Shown: positions 1-7,712, numbered from the stretch's first letter. The stretch is DNA of 8,025 bases from Tannerella sp. (GCA_031260095.1 JAIRKN010000025.1:1-8025), one strand, 5' to 3'. The notes: generated from the letters alone by a model not told the origin. Translations and numbers: made by a program.

Positions 1-2205
1 ATTGCAGGTCCACATATCAACAATGTGCTTGTGGAGGTCGCACTGGACGTCTTTGGTAGCCGGGGCGAAACGATCGCTTATTATTTTGCACGAATCCCTA
101 CGGTGAAAGAGATGGATAACATCACTACCTGGGCGGATATTGGCGTGATATTCCTGCTGTTCGCCCTGGGGCTGGAATTTAGTTTCAAGAAATTATTAAA
201 AGTAGGAGGAACAGCCTCTATTGCAACATTTATAAACATGGGATCTATGATTGTAATAGGGTATGGCGTGGGTAAACTGCTGGGGTGGAAAGATATGGAC
301 AGTCTTTTCTTAGGCGGAATGTTGTCGATGTCGTCTACGACGATTATCATAAAGGCTTTTAATGATATGTATCTTCAAAAGACGAAGTTCGCGAATATTG
401 TCTTTGGAATGTTGATTGTCGAAGACCTGGCCGCCATTCTGATGATGGTATTGTTATCAACCGTAGCAGTCAGCCGGCATGTCGAGGGGACGGAACTGGT
501 AAACAGTTTGCTGAAATTGTTATTCTTCATATTCATCTGGTTCATCGTTGGCATTTACCTGATACCCTCCCTGTTAAGAAGGCTCAAAAAACACCTGAAT
601 GACGAAACCCTGTTAATCATATCGGCCGGCCTTTGTCTTGGTATGGTATTATTCGCGTCTTCTTTAGGATTTTCTGCCGCACTGGGAGCTTTCATCATGG
701 GATCTATTCTTGCCGAAACTATTGAATCCAGGCATATAGAGCATCTGATCGAACCGTTAAAAAACTTTTTCGGAGCCGTGTTCTTTGTTTCTGTCGGAAT
801 GATGATGGACCTGATGGTGGTATGGGAGTACGGAAGTACGGTATTGTTACTGACGGCGGTCGTGCTGACCGGACGGGTTATCTTTGCCACGTTGGGCGTC
901 CTTGCATCCGGGCAGGGGCTTGAGGTAGCCGTACAGTCGGGATTCAGCCTTGCCCAGATCGGAGAATTTTCATTTATCATCGCCACCCTGGGGATGAGCC
1001 TGGGCGTCATCAGTGACGTTCTTTACCCCATTATCGTCGCCGTATCCGTCATTACTACCTTTACCACACCTTACTTTATAAAAATGTCGCCGGCCATATC
1101 CGGTTACATAGAAAAACATATCCCTGCACAATGGAACAAACTGGTAAGCGGCTATGCGTCCTCGGATGTAATTGTTGTAAATAAACAGAATGACTGGAAC
1201 AAACTGCTGAAAAATATACTGATGCAGGTTGGAATGTATCTTACACTCTCCCTTGCGATCCTCTTTATCTGTAAGATATATATGATTCCGTTCATTAGGA
1301 ACAGTATTCCGGGAATGTGGGGATCCGTTGTATCGGCGATTATTACGTTGTCCCTCATGTCTCCTTTTCTGAGGGCCATGATCATGAAGAAAAACAAATC
1401 ACAGGAATTTAGAAATCTGTGGAATGACAGTCATTTCAACCGGGCGGCGCTCGTTTCATTAATTGTCCTGCGAATCGTAATCGCCATTGCGCTTATATCT
1501 ATCGTCCTCTTTCCGCTATTTTCTACGGCAAGGGCGCTACTGTTTATCGTTTCCCTCGCTGCGACCATAGGAATGATCTTATCACAGGAACTGAAAAAGC
1601 ACTCCCGGAAAATCGAAGCGCATTTCCTGAAAAACCTGGGGCAGAAACAAATCTACGAAGAAAAAAAGGCCGCCATTCCCACAACGGTTGCCAGGGATAT
1701 GAAAGCTAAGGAGATTCATATCGAAGAATTTGATATACTCCCGGATTCGCCGATCATAGGGAAAACTTTGCTGGAACTTGAGTTTAAACAAAAAACCGGG
1801 GTTTCTGTCATTACGATCCTGAGAGGAAACCGTAAGATAAATATTCCCGGTGCTAATGAATATATCTATCCTTATGACAGGATTGTTGTTTCAGGATGCG
1901 ACAAAGAATTGCAAAAACTAATCACGTTCATTGAAAACAGAAAGGCGACTGAAAGCTATGAAGACCCGCCGCTGTATCATATCAGCCTGTCGCAATATGA
2001 GATTGAAAACAACTCTCCGCTAATCGGGAAATCTATTAAAGAGCTTAAACTTCGCGAGAAAACGGAAACCCTTATTATCGCCATAGAACGTGATGACGAA
2101 TCTATTATCAACTTCTCTTCGGACTTTGTCTTTCATGAAAACGACACCCTGTTACTGGCAGGCGAACAGGAGAAACTGGACAGGTTTGATGAGAACATCC
2201 GGTAA
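1..2205 (+). CDS. CPA2-family cation:proton antiporter with two C-terminal TrkA-C (RCK_C) domains, 5' partial
   Basis: Inner-membrane monovalent cation/proton antiporter of the KefB/KefC-like CPA2 group, likely for K+ or Na+ homeostasis. The frame is open from base 1, and its first codons read IAGPHINN, which resembles the end of the first CPA2 helix. The true start therefore lies upstream, perhaps 30-40 codons away, and the GTG at 25 is internal. The exchanger domain spans about 100-1090, with the LLFALGLEF segment (nt 154-180), an Glu-Asp pair in VEDLAAIL (nt 421-426) at the transport site, GFSAALGAFIMG, FFVSVGMMMD and QIGEFSFI. About four further hydrophobic helices follow (nt 1200-1590). 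Two tandem RCK_C domains (about nt 1708-1935 and 1975-2202) share SPIIGK/SPLIGK and probably bind a regulatory ligand. No Rossmann RCK_N domain is visible. Ion specificity cannot be read from the sequence. The family is certain; the exact substrate is inference. Confidence 0.93.
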   Translation: MAGPHINNVLVEVALDVFGSRGETIAYYFARIPTVKEMDNITTWADIGVIFLLFALGLEFSFKKLLKVGGTASIATFINMGSMIVIGYGVGKLLGWKDMDSLFLGGMLSMSSTTIIIKAFNDMYLQKTKFANIVFGMLIVEDLAAILMMVLLSTVAVSRHVEGTELVNSLLKLLFFIFIWFIVGIYLIPSLLRRLKKHLNDETLLIISAGLCLGMVLFASSLGFSAALGAFIMGSILAETIESRHIEHLIEPLKNFFGAVFFVSVGMMMDLMVVWEYGSTVLLLTAVVLTGRVIFATLGVLASGQGLEVAVQSGFSLAQIGEFSFIIATLGMSLGVISDVLYPIIVAVSVITTFTTPYFIKMSPAISGYIEKHIPAQWNKLVSGYASSDVIVVNKQNDWNKLLKNILMQVGMYLTLSLAILFICKIYMIPFIRNSIPGMWGSVVSAIITLSLMSPFLRAMIMKKNKSQEFRNLWNDSHFNRAALVSLIVLRIVIAIALISIVLFPLFSTARALLFIVSLAATIGMILSQELKKHSRKIEAHFLKNLGQKQIYEEKKAAIPTTVARDMKAKEIHIEEFDILPDSPIIGKTLLELEFKQKTGVSVITILRGNRKINIPGANEYIYPYDRIVVSGCDKELQKLITFIENRKATESYEDPPLYHISLSQYEIENNSPLIGKSIKELKLREKTETLIIAIERDDESIINFSSDFVFHENDTLLLAGEQEKLDRFDENIR

Positions 2206-2232
2206 GATTACGCCGGTTATTTATTTCTTTTT
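2199..2232 (+). terminator. Possible terminator between convergent genes
   Basis: CCGG at 2199-2202 and CCGG at 2213-2216 could pair around a 10-base loop, and a T-rich run (TTATTTATTTCTTTTT) follows. The stem is only four base pairs and overlaps the antiporter stop codon, so it is weak. The T-rich tract also encodes the end of the convergent amidohydrolase. It is the only terminator-like structure in the 11-base gap between the two stop codons. On the minus strand no T-run follows the stem, so it would serve only the antiporter. Confidence 0.25.
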
Positions 2233-3491
2233 ATCAGATCATAAGCCACACGTGCGGTCTGTTCCATGATTAATTCTTCTCCGGCCACTTTCCTGTCGCG
2301 CATCAGAATCCGTCCGTCACAAATGACCGTATCCACACAACTGCCGTTTGCCGCAAAAACAAGATTGGATACAAAATTGAAATTGGGGGTAAATACCGGC
2401 AAATTCAGGTCTATTAGACATAGATCCGCCAGGTATCCTACGGCAATCCGTCCCGTTTTCAATCCCGTAATACCGGCTCCGGCGTTTGTGGCGGCATATA
2501 GCATTTCGTCACAAGGCAACACCTCAGGATCGTTCCTCCAGACCTTGCCAAGCAGCGAAGCCAACTTCATCGCTTCGATCATATCCAGGTTGTTCGATGA
2601 AGAACAGCCGTCGGTGCCGAGAGCAACGGTAATGCCGGCCTTTTTCATTTCCTGGTACCTGAACTGATAACCGGAAGCCAGTTTCATGTTTGAAGCCGGG
2701 TTATGCACTACTTTCACCCCATGATCCGCAAGCATCACGATTTCTTCCTCATCGACATACAAGGCATGTGCCAATACCAGATTCGGAGATAAAACGCCCA
2801 ACCGGTAAAGATAACGCACCGGCGTTGTCCCGAAACGCTCTACGCTCTGCCGCGTTTCTGCCGCTGTCTCCGCCAGATGCAAGTGTATCAGAAGTTCTCT
2901 GTCTTTTGCGAAATCACAGGACCATTGCAGCAGTTCTCCCGAAACCGTGTAGATGGCATGTGGGCCTAAGGCACAGTTGATCCGGTTACTATATAGGGGA
3001 GGCGTTTCAAAACGGCGACGGATATTTTGCTTACTGCGCTCTGCCAGTTCCGGTCGGAAATGGTCAAAACAGACTTCCGACAAAACGGCGCGCAAGCCCA
3101 TTTCTTCTACCGCCTGCACCGTAGCATCCAACTTATGATACATGTCAAAAAAGGTAGTCGTTCCGCTATGTAACATTTCGACACAGGCCAGTTTCGCCCC
3201 CCAGTACACATCTTCGTCCGTCAGTTTCGCTTCATTCGGCCAGATTTTTTCCTCCAGCCACGGCATCAAAGGCATATCGTCCCCGAAACCGCGGAATAAA
3301 GTCATCGCCGCATGTGTGTGCATATTCATCAATCCGGGAATAACCGCTTTACGCCGGCCGTCTATCACCGTATCCGCTCGAAAATGATCTGAGGAACTCG
3401 TTGCCGGCGCAATAGATTTTATACTGTTGCCCTCAATGTAAATATCAGTCGCCTGCCCGTTTAATTCAACGGATTTTAAAAGTATACTCAT
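2217..3491 (-). CDS. Amidohydrolase, MTA/SAH deaminase-type (MtaD/SsnA/TrzA group)
   Basis: A 424-residue cytoplasmic metal-dependent hydrolase of the amidohydrolase superfamily. By family resemblance it removes the amino group from an adenosine-type compound such as 5'-methylthioadenosine or S-adenosylhomocysteine. The small N-terminal beta domain (about 1-50) is followed by the TIM barrel. Metal ligands visible are His58 and His60 in GLMNMHTH, His205 in HLHLAE, His242 in LAHAL and Asp294 in GTDG. Glu208 in HLHLAE is the expected proton-shuttling acid. Length and motif spacing fit the family and the gene is intact. It is the last gene of the minus-strand operon, starting 10 bases after the M20 gene stops. 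The start at 3491 fits both the family N-terminus (MSILLKSVEL) and the spacing. Other deaminases of the same group (guanine, 8-oxoguanine, triazine or cytosine-like substrates) share these motifs, so the substrate is uncertain. Confidence 0.88.
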   Translation of the reverse strand: MSILLKSVELNGQATDIYIEGNSIKSIAPATSSSDHFRADTVIDGRRKAVIPGLMNMHTHAAMTLFRGFGDDMPLMPWLEEKIWPNEAKLTDEDVYWGAKLACVEMLHSGTTTFFDMYHKLDATVQAVEEMGLRAVLSEVCFDHFRPELAERSKQNIRRRFETPPLYSNRINCALGPHAIYTVSGELLQWSCDFAKDRELLIHLHLAETAAETRQSVERFGTTPVRYLYRLGVLSPNLVLAHALYVDEEEIVMLADHGVKVVHNPASNMKLASGYQFRYQEMKKAGITVALGTDGCSSSNNLDMIEAMKLASLLGKVWRNDPEVLPCDEMLYAATNAGAGITGLKTGRIAVGYLADLCLIDLNLPVFTPNFNFVSNLVFAANGSCVDTVICDGRILMRDRKVAGEELIMEQTARVAYDLIKRNK

Positions 3492-3501
3492 AATATTTCT
3501 A

Positions 3502-4857
3502 TCAGGAGAAAGAACGATAAAACTCCGCGACGGCCTCGATACCGGTGTAAAACATATCTACTCCAAAGCTTTCATTGGGGGAGTGGATCGCATTGCGTTC
3601 CAGGCCAAATCCCATCAATACGCTTTTTATACCAAGCACTTTCTCAAAGGTTGGGATAACAGGGATGCTTCCACCCCGGCGTATGGCTAAGGGCGGCTTT
3701 CCAAACGCGACGGTAAAGCCCTTTTCCGCCGCTTTGTAGGCAGGAAGATCTACGGGACATATATATGGCTGTCCGCCATGACTGTGCGTAATCTTCACTC
3801 TTACATAACGAGGCGCTACACGGTGGATATAGTTCGTAAACAACGCCGATATCTTTTCCGAATCCTGATGCGGTACCAGGCGGCACGATAGCTTTGCATA
3901 CGCTTTTGACGGAAGCACCGTCTTTGCACCCTCGCCCGTATATCCGCCCCAGATGCCGCATACATCAAACGACGGACGACAACTGTTACGTTCCAATGTG
4001 GAATATCCTTTTTCTCCGAACAGTTCTTTTACATCAATCGCCTCTTTATATTTTTCTTCGTCGAAAGGCGCTTTTGCCAGCATTTCTTTTTCTCCGGCAG
4101 ATAGTTCTTCCACGTCGTCGTAAAAATGAGGAATCGTGATCCGTCCGTCCGCATCCGTAATATCCGTAATCATCTTGCACAGTACATGAATGGGATTGGC
4201 TACGGCGCCACCGAAATGGCCGGAATGAAGGTCACGATTCGGTCCGGTCACTTCTATCTCCCAATACGATAATCCCCGAAGTCCTGTAGTGAGTGAAGGG
4301 GTCTCCTCTCCTATCATACTGGTATCGGAAACAAGAATGGTATCGGCCTTCAATAAGTCTTTATGGGTTTCACAAAAAGCTTCCAGACCGGAAGAACCGA
4401 TTTCTTCCTCGCCTTCCAGTATAAATTTCACATTGCAATGGAGAATACCCGTTTGCAAAGCTGTTTCAAATCCTTTTGCCTGAATCATTGCCTGACCTTT
4501 ATCATCATCAGCGCCACGCGCATAAATACGTCCGTCACGGATTTGCGGTTCGAAAGGATCACTTTTCCATAAATCTACCGGATCGGGAGGCATCACGTCG
4601 TAATGTCCGTAGACAAGTACCGTTTTAGCTTCCGGCGATAGAAGGCGCTCTCCGTAAACAACCGGATTTCCCCCGGTGGGCATTACTTCCGCACGGGTCA
4701 TGCCCGTCGACAGGAGGATCGCTTTCCACCGTTCCGCACAAGCTATCATATCGGGTTTGTTTTCCTGTCTGGAACTGACCGACGGTATCCTGATAAGAGA
4801 AAATAACTCTTCGATAAATCGTTCTCGATTTTCCTGTATATATGTTTTTACTTCCAT
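3502..4857 (-). CDS. M20-family dipeptidase (CNDP-like metallopeptidase)
   Basis: A 451-residue M20 metallopeptidase without a signal peptide, so probably cytoplasmic, where it would cleave dipeptides using two zinc or manganese ions. The full set of expected active-site residues is visible: His85 and catalytic Asp87 in YGHYDV, bridging Asp118 in GADDDKG, catalytic Glu151 and ligand Glu152 in EGEEEIGS, Asp178 in LVSDTS, and His425 in AIHSPNE. The dimerisation (lid) domain lies about 195-310 and carries DLHSGHFGG, whose His211 matches the residue that reaches into the partner active site in carnosinase-type enzymes. RGGSIP (393-398) is also typical of that subgroup. The start is three bases after the S9 peptidase stop codon, and the amidohydrolase follows after 10 bases, so translation is probably coupled. 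Annotated relatives are called dipeptidase, carnosinase-like or acetylornithine deacetylase/succinyl-diaminopimelate desuccinylase; the HSGH and GGSIP motifs favour dipeptidase. Exact substrate unknown. Confidence 0.92.
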   Translation of the reverse strand: MEVKTYIQENRERFIEELFSLIRIPSVSSRQENKPDMIACAERWKAILLSTGMTRAEVMPTGGNPVVYGERLLSPEAKTVLVYGHYDVMPPDPVDLWKSDPFEPQIRDGRIYARGADDDKGQAMIQAKGFETALQTGILHCNVKFILEGEEEIGSSGLEAFCETHKDLLKADTILVSDTSMIGEETPSLTTGLRGLSYWEIEVTGPNRDLHSGHFGGAVANPIHVLCKMITDITDADGRITIPHFYDDVEELSAGEKEMLAKAPFDEEKYKEAIDVKELFGEKGYSTLERNSCRPSFDVCGIWGGYTGEGAKTVLPSKAYAKLSCRLVPHQDSEKISALFTNYIHRVAPRYVRVKITHSHGGQPYICPVDLPAYKAAEKGFTVAFGKPPLAIRRGGSIPVIPTFEKVLGIKSVLMGFGLERNAIHSPNESFGVDMFYTGIEAVAEFYRSFS

Positions 4858-4860
4858 ATG

Positions 4861-6966
4861 TCAATGTTTTAAATATTTATCAAACCATGCAAAGAACTCG
4901 CGTTGCCAGACTATCGCGTTTTGCGGACTTAAGACCCAGTGATTCTCCGTTGGGAAAATCAATAATTTGCTCTCAATGCCCAACATCTGTGCCGTATTAT
5001 AAGCCGCCATTCCCTGGGAATATGGGACACGGAAATCCCGTTCGCCGTGAATAACCATAATCGGCGTATCCCAGTTCTTTACCAATAAATGAGGGGAGTG
5101 GGCATACGAATTTTGCGCTATTTTATTTTCTTTATCCCATGGAGCGCCACCGGTTTCCCATTCTTCAAAAAACATTTCTTCGGTCGTCGAATACATAAAT
5201 TCCATGTCAAATATGCCGCAATGAGCCAGAAATGCCTTGAAACGTCCTTTGTGTGTGCCGGCAAGACGGAACACGGAGTATCCGCCATAACTTGCACCCA
5301 TAGCGCCCATGCGGGATTCATCTATCCAAGGCTCTCTACGGATCGCATCTGCGGCCGACAACAAGTCCTGTTCGTCCTGCCGGCCATGATTTTTAGAAAT
5401 AGCATCCTTCCATTCCTCTCCCGACCCGGAAGTGCCGCGACGTGCAGGGATGATTACGACATATCCCTGTGATGCCATTAACATATAGTTCCAGCGATAA
5501 CTGAACGAAGGACTTAATGCTCCCTGCGGCCCCCCCGTACACATCATCAGGAGCGGATATTTCTTTGTTTTATCAAAACCGGGAGGATATACTACCCATG
5601 TGACCATTTGTTTCTGATCCGTAGTCGTGATGAAACGTTTTTCAAATGTCGGCTTGTCGAGTTTATCCAGCAATTCTTTGTTTACGAACGAGAGTTCTTT
5701 GCCTTTTCCATTAGCAGGGTCGACGCTGTAAATTTCCGCCGGACTGACAGGAGTGCTGCGGATTGCGATCAGCCTGTCGCCGGCGATCCGTACGTCCTGA
5801 TAGTGGTGATCACCCTCCGTCAAACGTGTAATCGAACCGCTGGCCATATCTAATTTATAAATCTGGCAGGCTTCCCGGTAAGGCGCCGTAAAATAAACGG
5901 CGCTTCCGTCTGCCGTCCATTGCAACGAACCGGGACTTGCATCGAGCGATTCCGATACGTCCTTCATCGTCCCCCCGTCAGGCAACCGGTTCATTACCAT
6001 GATTCGTTCCTTATCCGCCTCAAATCCGGCGCGTTTCATGCTGAGCCATAACAACGTCTTTCCATTCGGAGAAAACTGCGGGCATTTATCATATCCCGGC
6101 ATGTCGGGCGTAAGCAATCCGGTCTGCTTAGTATCCGTATCAAAGGCGTAAAGATTTGAATTGGTCTGAAAGGCATACTCTTTTCCGGTCAGTTTCTTAC
6201 AGGTGTAAACAATCGTTTTCCCGTCGGGACTCCATGCGATTTCTTCCGTTCCTCCGAAAGGTTTCATCGGTGAATCCCAAGGCTCCCCCGGCATAATATC
6301 TTCTACGGCCGTTACCTTCCCCGATATTATATTGCCCACGTATATGTGATTGTAGTTTCCGTCTTTCCACGCATCCCAGTGACGATACATCAGATCATTA
6401 TAAATATATGCGTTGGCCTTGTCAAGGTCTTCATATATTTCCGCCCCGGTATATTTTTCCACTTTTGTCGGGATAACAAACAGAATCTTATCTTCTGCCG
6501 GAGCATAAATGTATCCGTCGATGGACTGCTTTATATCCGATACCTGCACCTCCGTTCCATGATCGGGGTCTATATTCCAAAGCTTACCCCGGCGCAGGAA
6601 AGCAATCGCCTTTCCCGAAGGTAACCACGAGAGCGAACTTTCCCGTTCGGAGGTTTTGGTCAACTGCTTTTTATTACCGCCATCTACATCCATCAGATAA
6701 ATATCGGAGTTACTTTTATTCTCCCCGATACTGTAATACGTAACCGTGTAAGCCACCCGTTTACCGTCCGGCGATACACATACGTTCCCAACCCGTCCGA
6801 ATGTCCATAAGACTTCCGGGCTTATCTGTCTGTTCTCAATTTTCACATCCGACTTTCCGATATACAAATCCTGCGAAGGTGTTTTCCGGTCATCGCCTCC
6901 ATTCTGTTCCATACTATTACACGCTACGAATGTTGCCATAGAAATTACTGCAAATATTTTTTTCAT
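4861..6966 (-). CDS. S9 prolyl-oligopeptidase-family dipeptidyl-peptidase, DPP5-like, candidate lipoprotein
   Basis: A 701-residue exported serine peptidase that probably removes dipeptides from the N-terminus of oligopeptides with a hydrophobic residue second. The leader has Lys2-Lys3, a hydrophobic core and Cys16 in TFVAC, which resembles a lipobox, so the protein may be lipid-anchored. A beta-propeller covers about 50-430, with repeated WSPDGK/FSPNGK-type strands and a DLMYRHWDAW motif (191-200). The alpha/beta-hydrolase domain follows (about 450-701): TGGPQG (477-482) near the oxyanion hole, nucleophile Ser559 in GASYGGY, Asp644 in GERDFRVPYSQ and His676 in ENHW. From memory, Porphyromonas gingivalis DPP5 has 684 residues with a Ser542/Asp627/His659 triad; every number here is offset by exactly 17, including total length, which supports orthology. 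It is the first gene of the operon with the M20 dipeptidase and amidohydrolase. Family is certain; the DPP5 assignment is strong inference and lipidation is tentative. Confidence 0.93.
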   Translation of the reverse strand: MKKIFAVISMATFVACNSMEQNGGDDRKTPSQDLYIGKSDVKIENRQISPEVLWTFGRVGNVCVSPDGKRVAYTVTYYSIGENKSNSDIYLMDVDGGNKKQLTKTSERESSLSWLPSGKAIAFLRRGKLWNIDPDHGTEVQVSDIKQSIDGYIYAPAEDKILFVIPTKVEKYTGAEIYEDLDKANAYIYNDLMYRHWDAWKDGNYNHIYVGNIISGKVTAVEDIMPGEPWDSPMKPFGGTEEIAWSPDGKTIVYTCKKLTGKEYAFQTNSNLYAFDTDTKQTGLLTPDMPGYDKCPQFSPNGKTLLWLSMKRAGFEADKERIMVMNRLPDGGTMKDVSESLDASPGSLQWTADGSAVYFTAPYREACQIYKLDMASGSITRLTEGDHHYQDVRIAGDRLIAIRSTPVSPAEIYSVDPANGKGKELSFVNKELLDKLDKPTFEKRFITTTDQKQMVTWVVYPPGFDKTKKYPLLMMCTGGPQGALSPSFSYRWNYMLMASQGYVVIIPARRGTSGSGEEWKDAISKNHGRQDEQDLLSAADAIRREPWIDESRMGAMGASYGGYSVFRLAGTHKGRFKAFLAHCGIFDMEFMYSTTEEMFFEEWETGGAPWDKENKIAQNSYAHSPHLLVKNWDTPIMVIHGERDFRVPYSQGMAAYNTAQMLGIESKLLIFPTENHWVLSPQNAIVWQREFFAWFDKYLKH

Positions 6967-7007
6967 TATACCGAAGTTTTTAAGTGTTTTTTTAAATCAT
7001 CCGTGCG

Positions 7008-7015
7008 CAAATATA
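7008..7015 (-). promoter_or_regulatory. Candidate Bacteroidetes -7 element for the peptidase operon
   Basis: On the minus strand this reads TATATTTG, an exact match to the Bacteroidetes primary sigma factor -7 consensus TAnnTTTG. It lies about 40 bases upstream of the S9 peptidase start, giving a short A/T-rich leader. No good TTTG -33 box is found 19-21 bases further upstream (that stretch reads CACA), so the promoter is only half supported. Confidence 0.4.
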
Positions 7016-7076
7016 TAAAAAATCCGGGTTGATCTGTGCCTGTATGAATTTTTTTATCACCGGTTATGTAATATTT

Positions 7077-7105
7077 TTTGCCGTTTCACGTTTTTTTTAG
7101 TGTAA
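7077..7105 (+). promoter_or_regulatory. Weak candidate promoter for maf
   Basis: A good -33-like box, TTTTTTG ending at 7080, faces the maf gene. The -7 region is poor: TAGTGTAA at 7098-7105 sits 17 bases after the box and matches the TAnnTTTG consensus only at the TA and one T. A Bacteroidetes-type promoter is expected here because maf has no upstream gene on the same strand, but the exact site is not established. Confidence 0.25.
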
Positions 7106-7123
7106 TTCCCCGTCGGGAAATAC
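7102..7123. repeat. Imperfect inverted repeat upstream of maf
   Basis: GTA-A-TTCCC at 7102-7110 is mirrored by GGGAA-A-TAC at 7115-7123 around a CGTC loop, giving eight base pairs with one A-A mismatch. It lies 19 bases before the maf start codon, within the likely 5' untranslated region. It could be an operator or an RNA hairpin affecting translation, or chance. There is no T-tract directly after it, so it is not a standard terminator. Confidence 0.4.
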
Positions 7124-7142
7124 GGAATAATCAAAATTTAAA

Positions 7143-7712
7143 ATGACAAATCATAAAATAATACTCGCCTCTAATTCGCCTCGCCGGAAAGAGCTACTGA
7201 AAGGATTGGATATTGATTTTGAAGTTCGTGTGATTTTCGATATAGACGAATCATACCCGGAAGATACGGCAACTGTTGACATTCCATGTTTCATTGCCCG
7301 CAAAAAAGCGGAAGCTTACCGCAAATCTATCTCGCCCGGCGAACTGATTATTACGGCCGACACAGTAGTAGTACTCGACGACCGGATCATTGAAAAACCC
7401 GCAGACAGGAAAGACGCTATACAGATGATAAAACGTCTGTCGGGCCGCAAACATCAGGTGATTACAGCGGTAGTCCTGATGACGGCAGAAAAACGGAAAG
7501 AATTTTCCGTTACATCCACCGTTGATTTTGCCCCATTAACAGACGACGAAATCGTATATTATGTAGATCATTACCACCCTTTCGACAAAGCCGGCGCTTA
7601 CGGCATACAGGAATGGATTGGTTATATCGGAGTCCGCGGAATAGAAGGCTCATTCTACAATGTAATGGGATTGCCCGTCCAAAGACTCTATCAGGAATTA
7701 AAGAAATTCTGA
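7143..7712 (+). CDS. maf: Maf-family nucleoside triphosphate pyrophosphatase (YhdE type, dTTP/UTP)
   Basis: A 189-residue cytoplasmic house-cleaning enzyme that hydrolyses non-canonical or excess nucleoside triphosphates to monophosphate and pyrophosphate. Family motifs are all present: the N-terminal LASNSPRRKELL (8-19) with the phosphate-binding Ser-Pro-Arg-Arg, catalytic Asp73 in TADTVV, EKP (84-86), LSGRKHQV (99-106) and KAGAYGIQ (149-156). The KAGAYGIQ form points to the YhdE subgroup, which prefers dTTP and UTP, rather than the YceF subgroup. Length is normal and nothing is missing. The ATG at 7143 is preceded by an A/T-rich stretch and places the SPRR motif at the usual distance from the N-terminus. 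It is divergent from the peptidase operon and appears monocistronic here, because what follows is an insertion-sequence remnant. Older annotations call this family septum formation inhibitor. Confidence 0.95.
   Translation: MTNHKIILASNSPRRKELLKGLDIDFEVRVIFDIDESYPEDTATVDIPCFIARKKAEAYRKSISPGELIITADTVVVLDDRIIEKPADRKDAIQMIKRLSGRKHQVITAVVLMTAEKRKEFSVTSTVDFAPLTDDEIVYYVDHYHPFDKAGAYGIQEWIGYIGVRGIEGSFYNVMGLPVQRLYQELKKF

Noticed and set aside
555..1010. A 151-codon open frame antisense to the antiporter
   Set aside because: It lies wholly inside a well-conserved gene, is rich in Pro, Thr, Arg and Asn as expected of a reverse-strand shadow, and resembles no family.
25..2205. GTG at 25 as the start of the antiporter
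   Set aside because: The frame is open to base 1 and the eight codons before it (IAGPHINN) fit the family's first helix end, so the gene simply begins outside the window.
2266..3387. Several plus-strand open frames of 61-133 codons opposite the amidohydrolase
   Set aside because: All are shadows of the conserved amidohydrolase frame, with no recognisable domain or translation signal.
3492..3510. Shine-Dalgarno site for the amidohydrolase
   Set aside because: The minus strand upstream of the start reads TCTCCTGATAGAAATATT, which contains the complement of a Shine-Dalgarno core, not the core itself; initiation probably follows the usual A/T-rich Bacteroidetes mode or coupling to the preceding gene.
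5089..5472. A 127-codon plus-strand open frame opposite the S9 peptidase catalytic domain
   Set aside because: It overlaps the conserved Ser559 region on the other strand and has Cys/His/Arg-rich composition typical of a shadow frame.
6967..7142. Small RNA, riboswitch or short gene in the divergent intergenic region
   Set aside because: The region is A/T-rich with only one short inverted repeat; no open frame with family similarity and no recognisable riboswitch core were seen.
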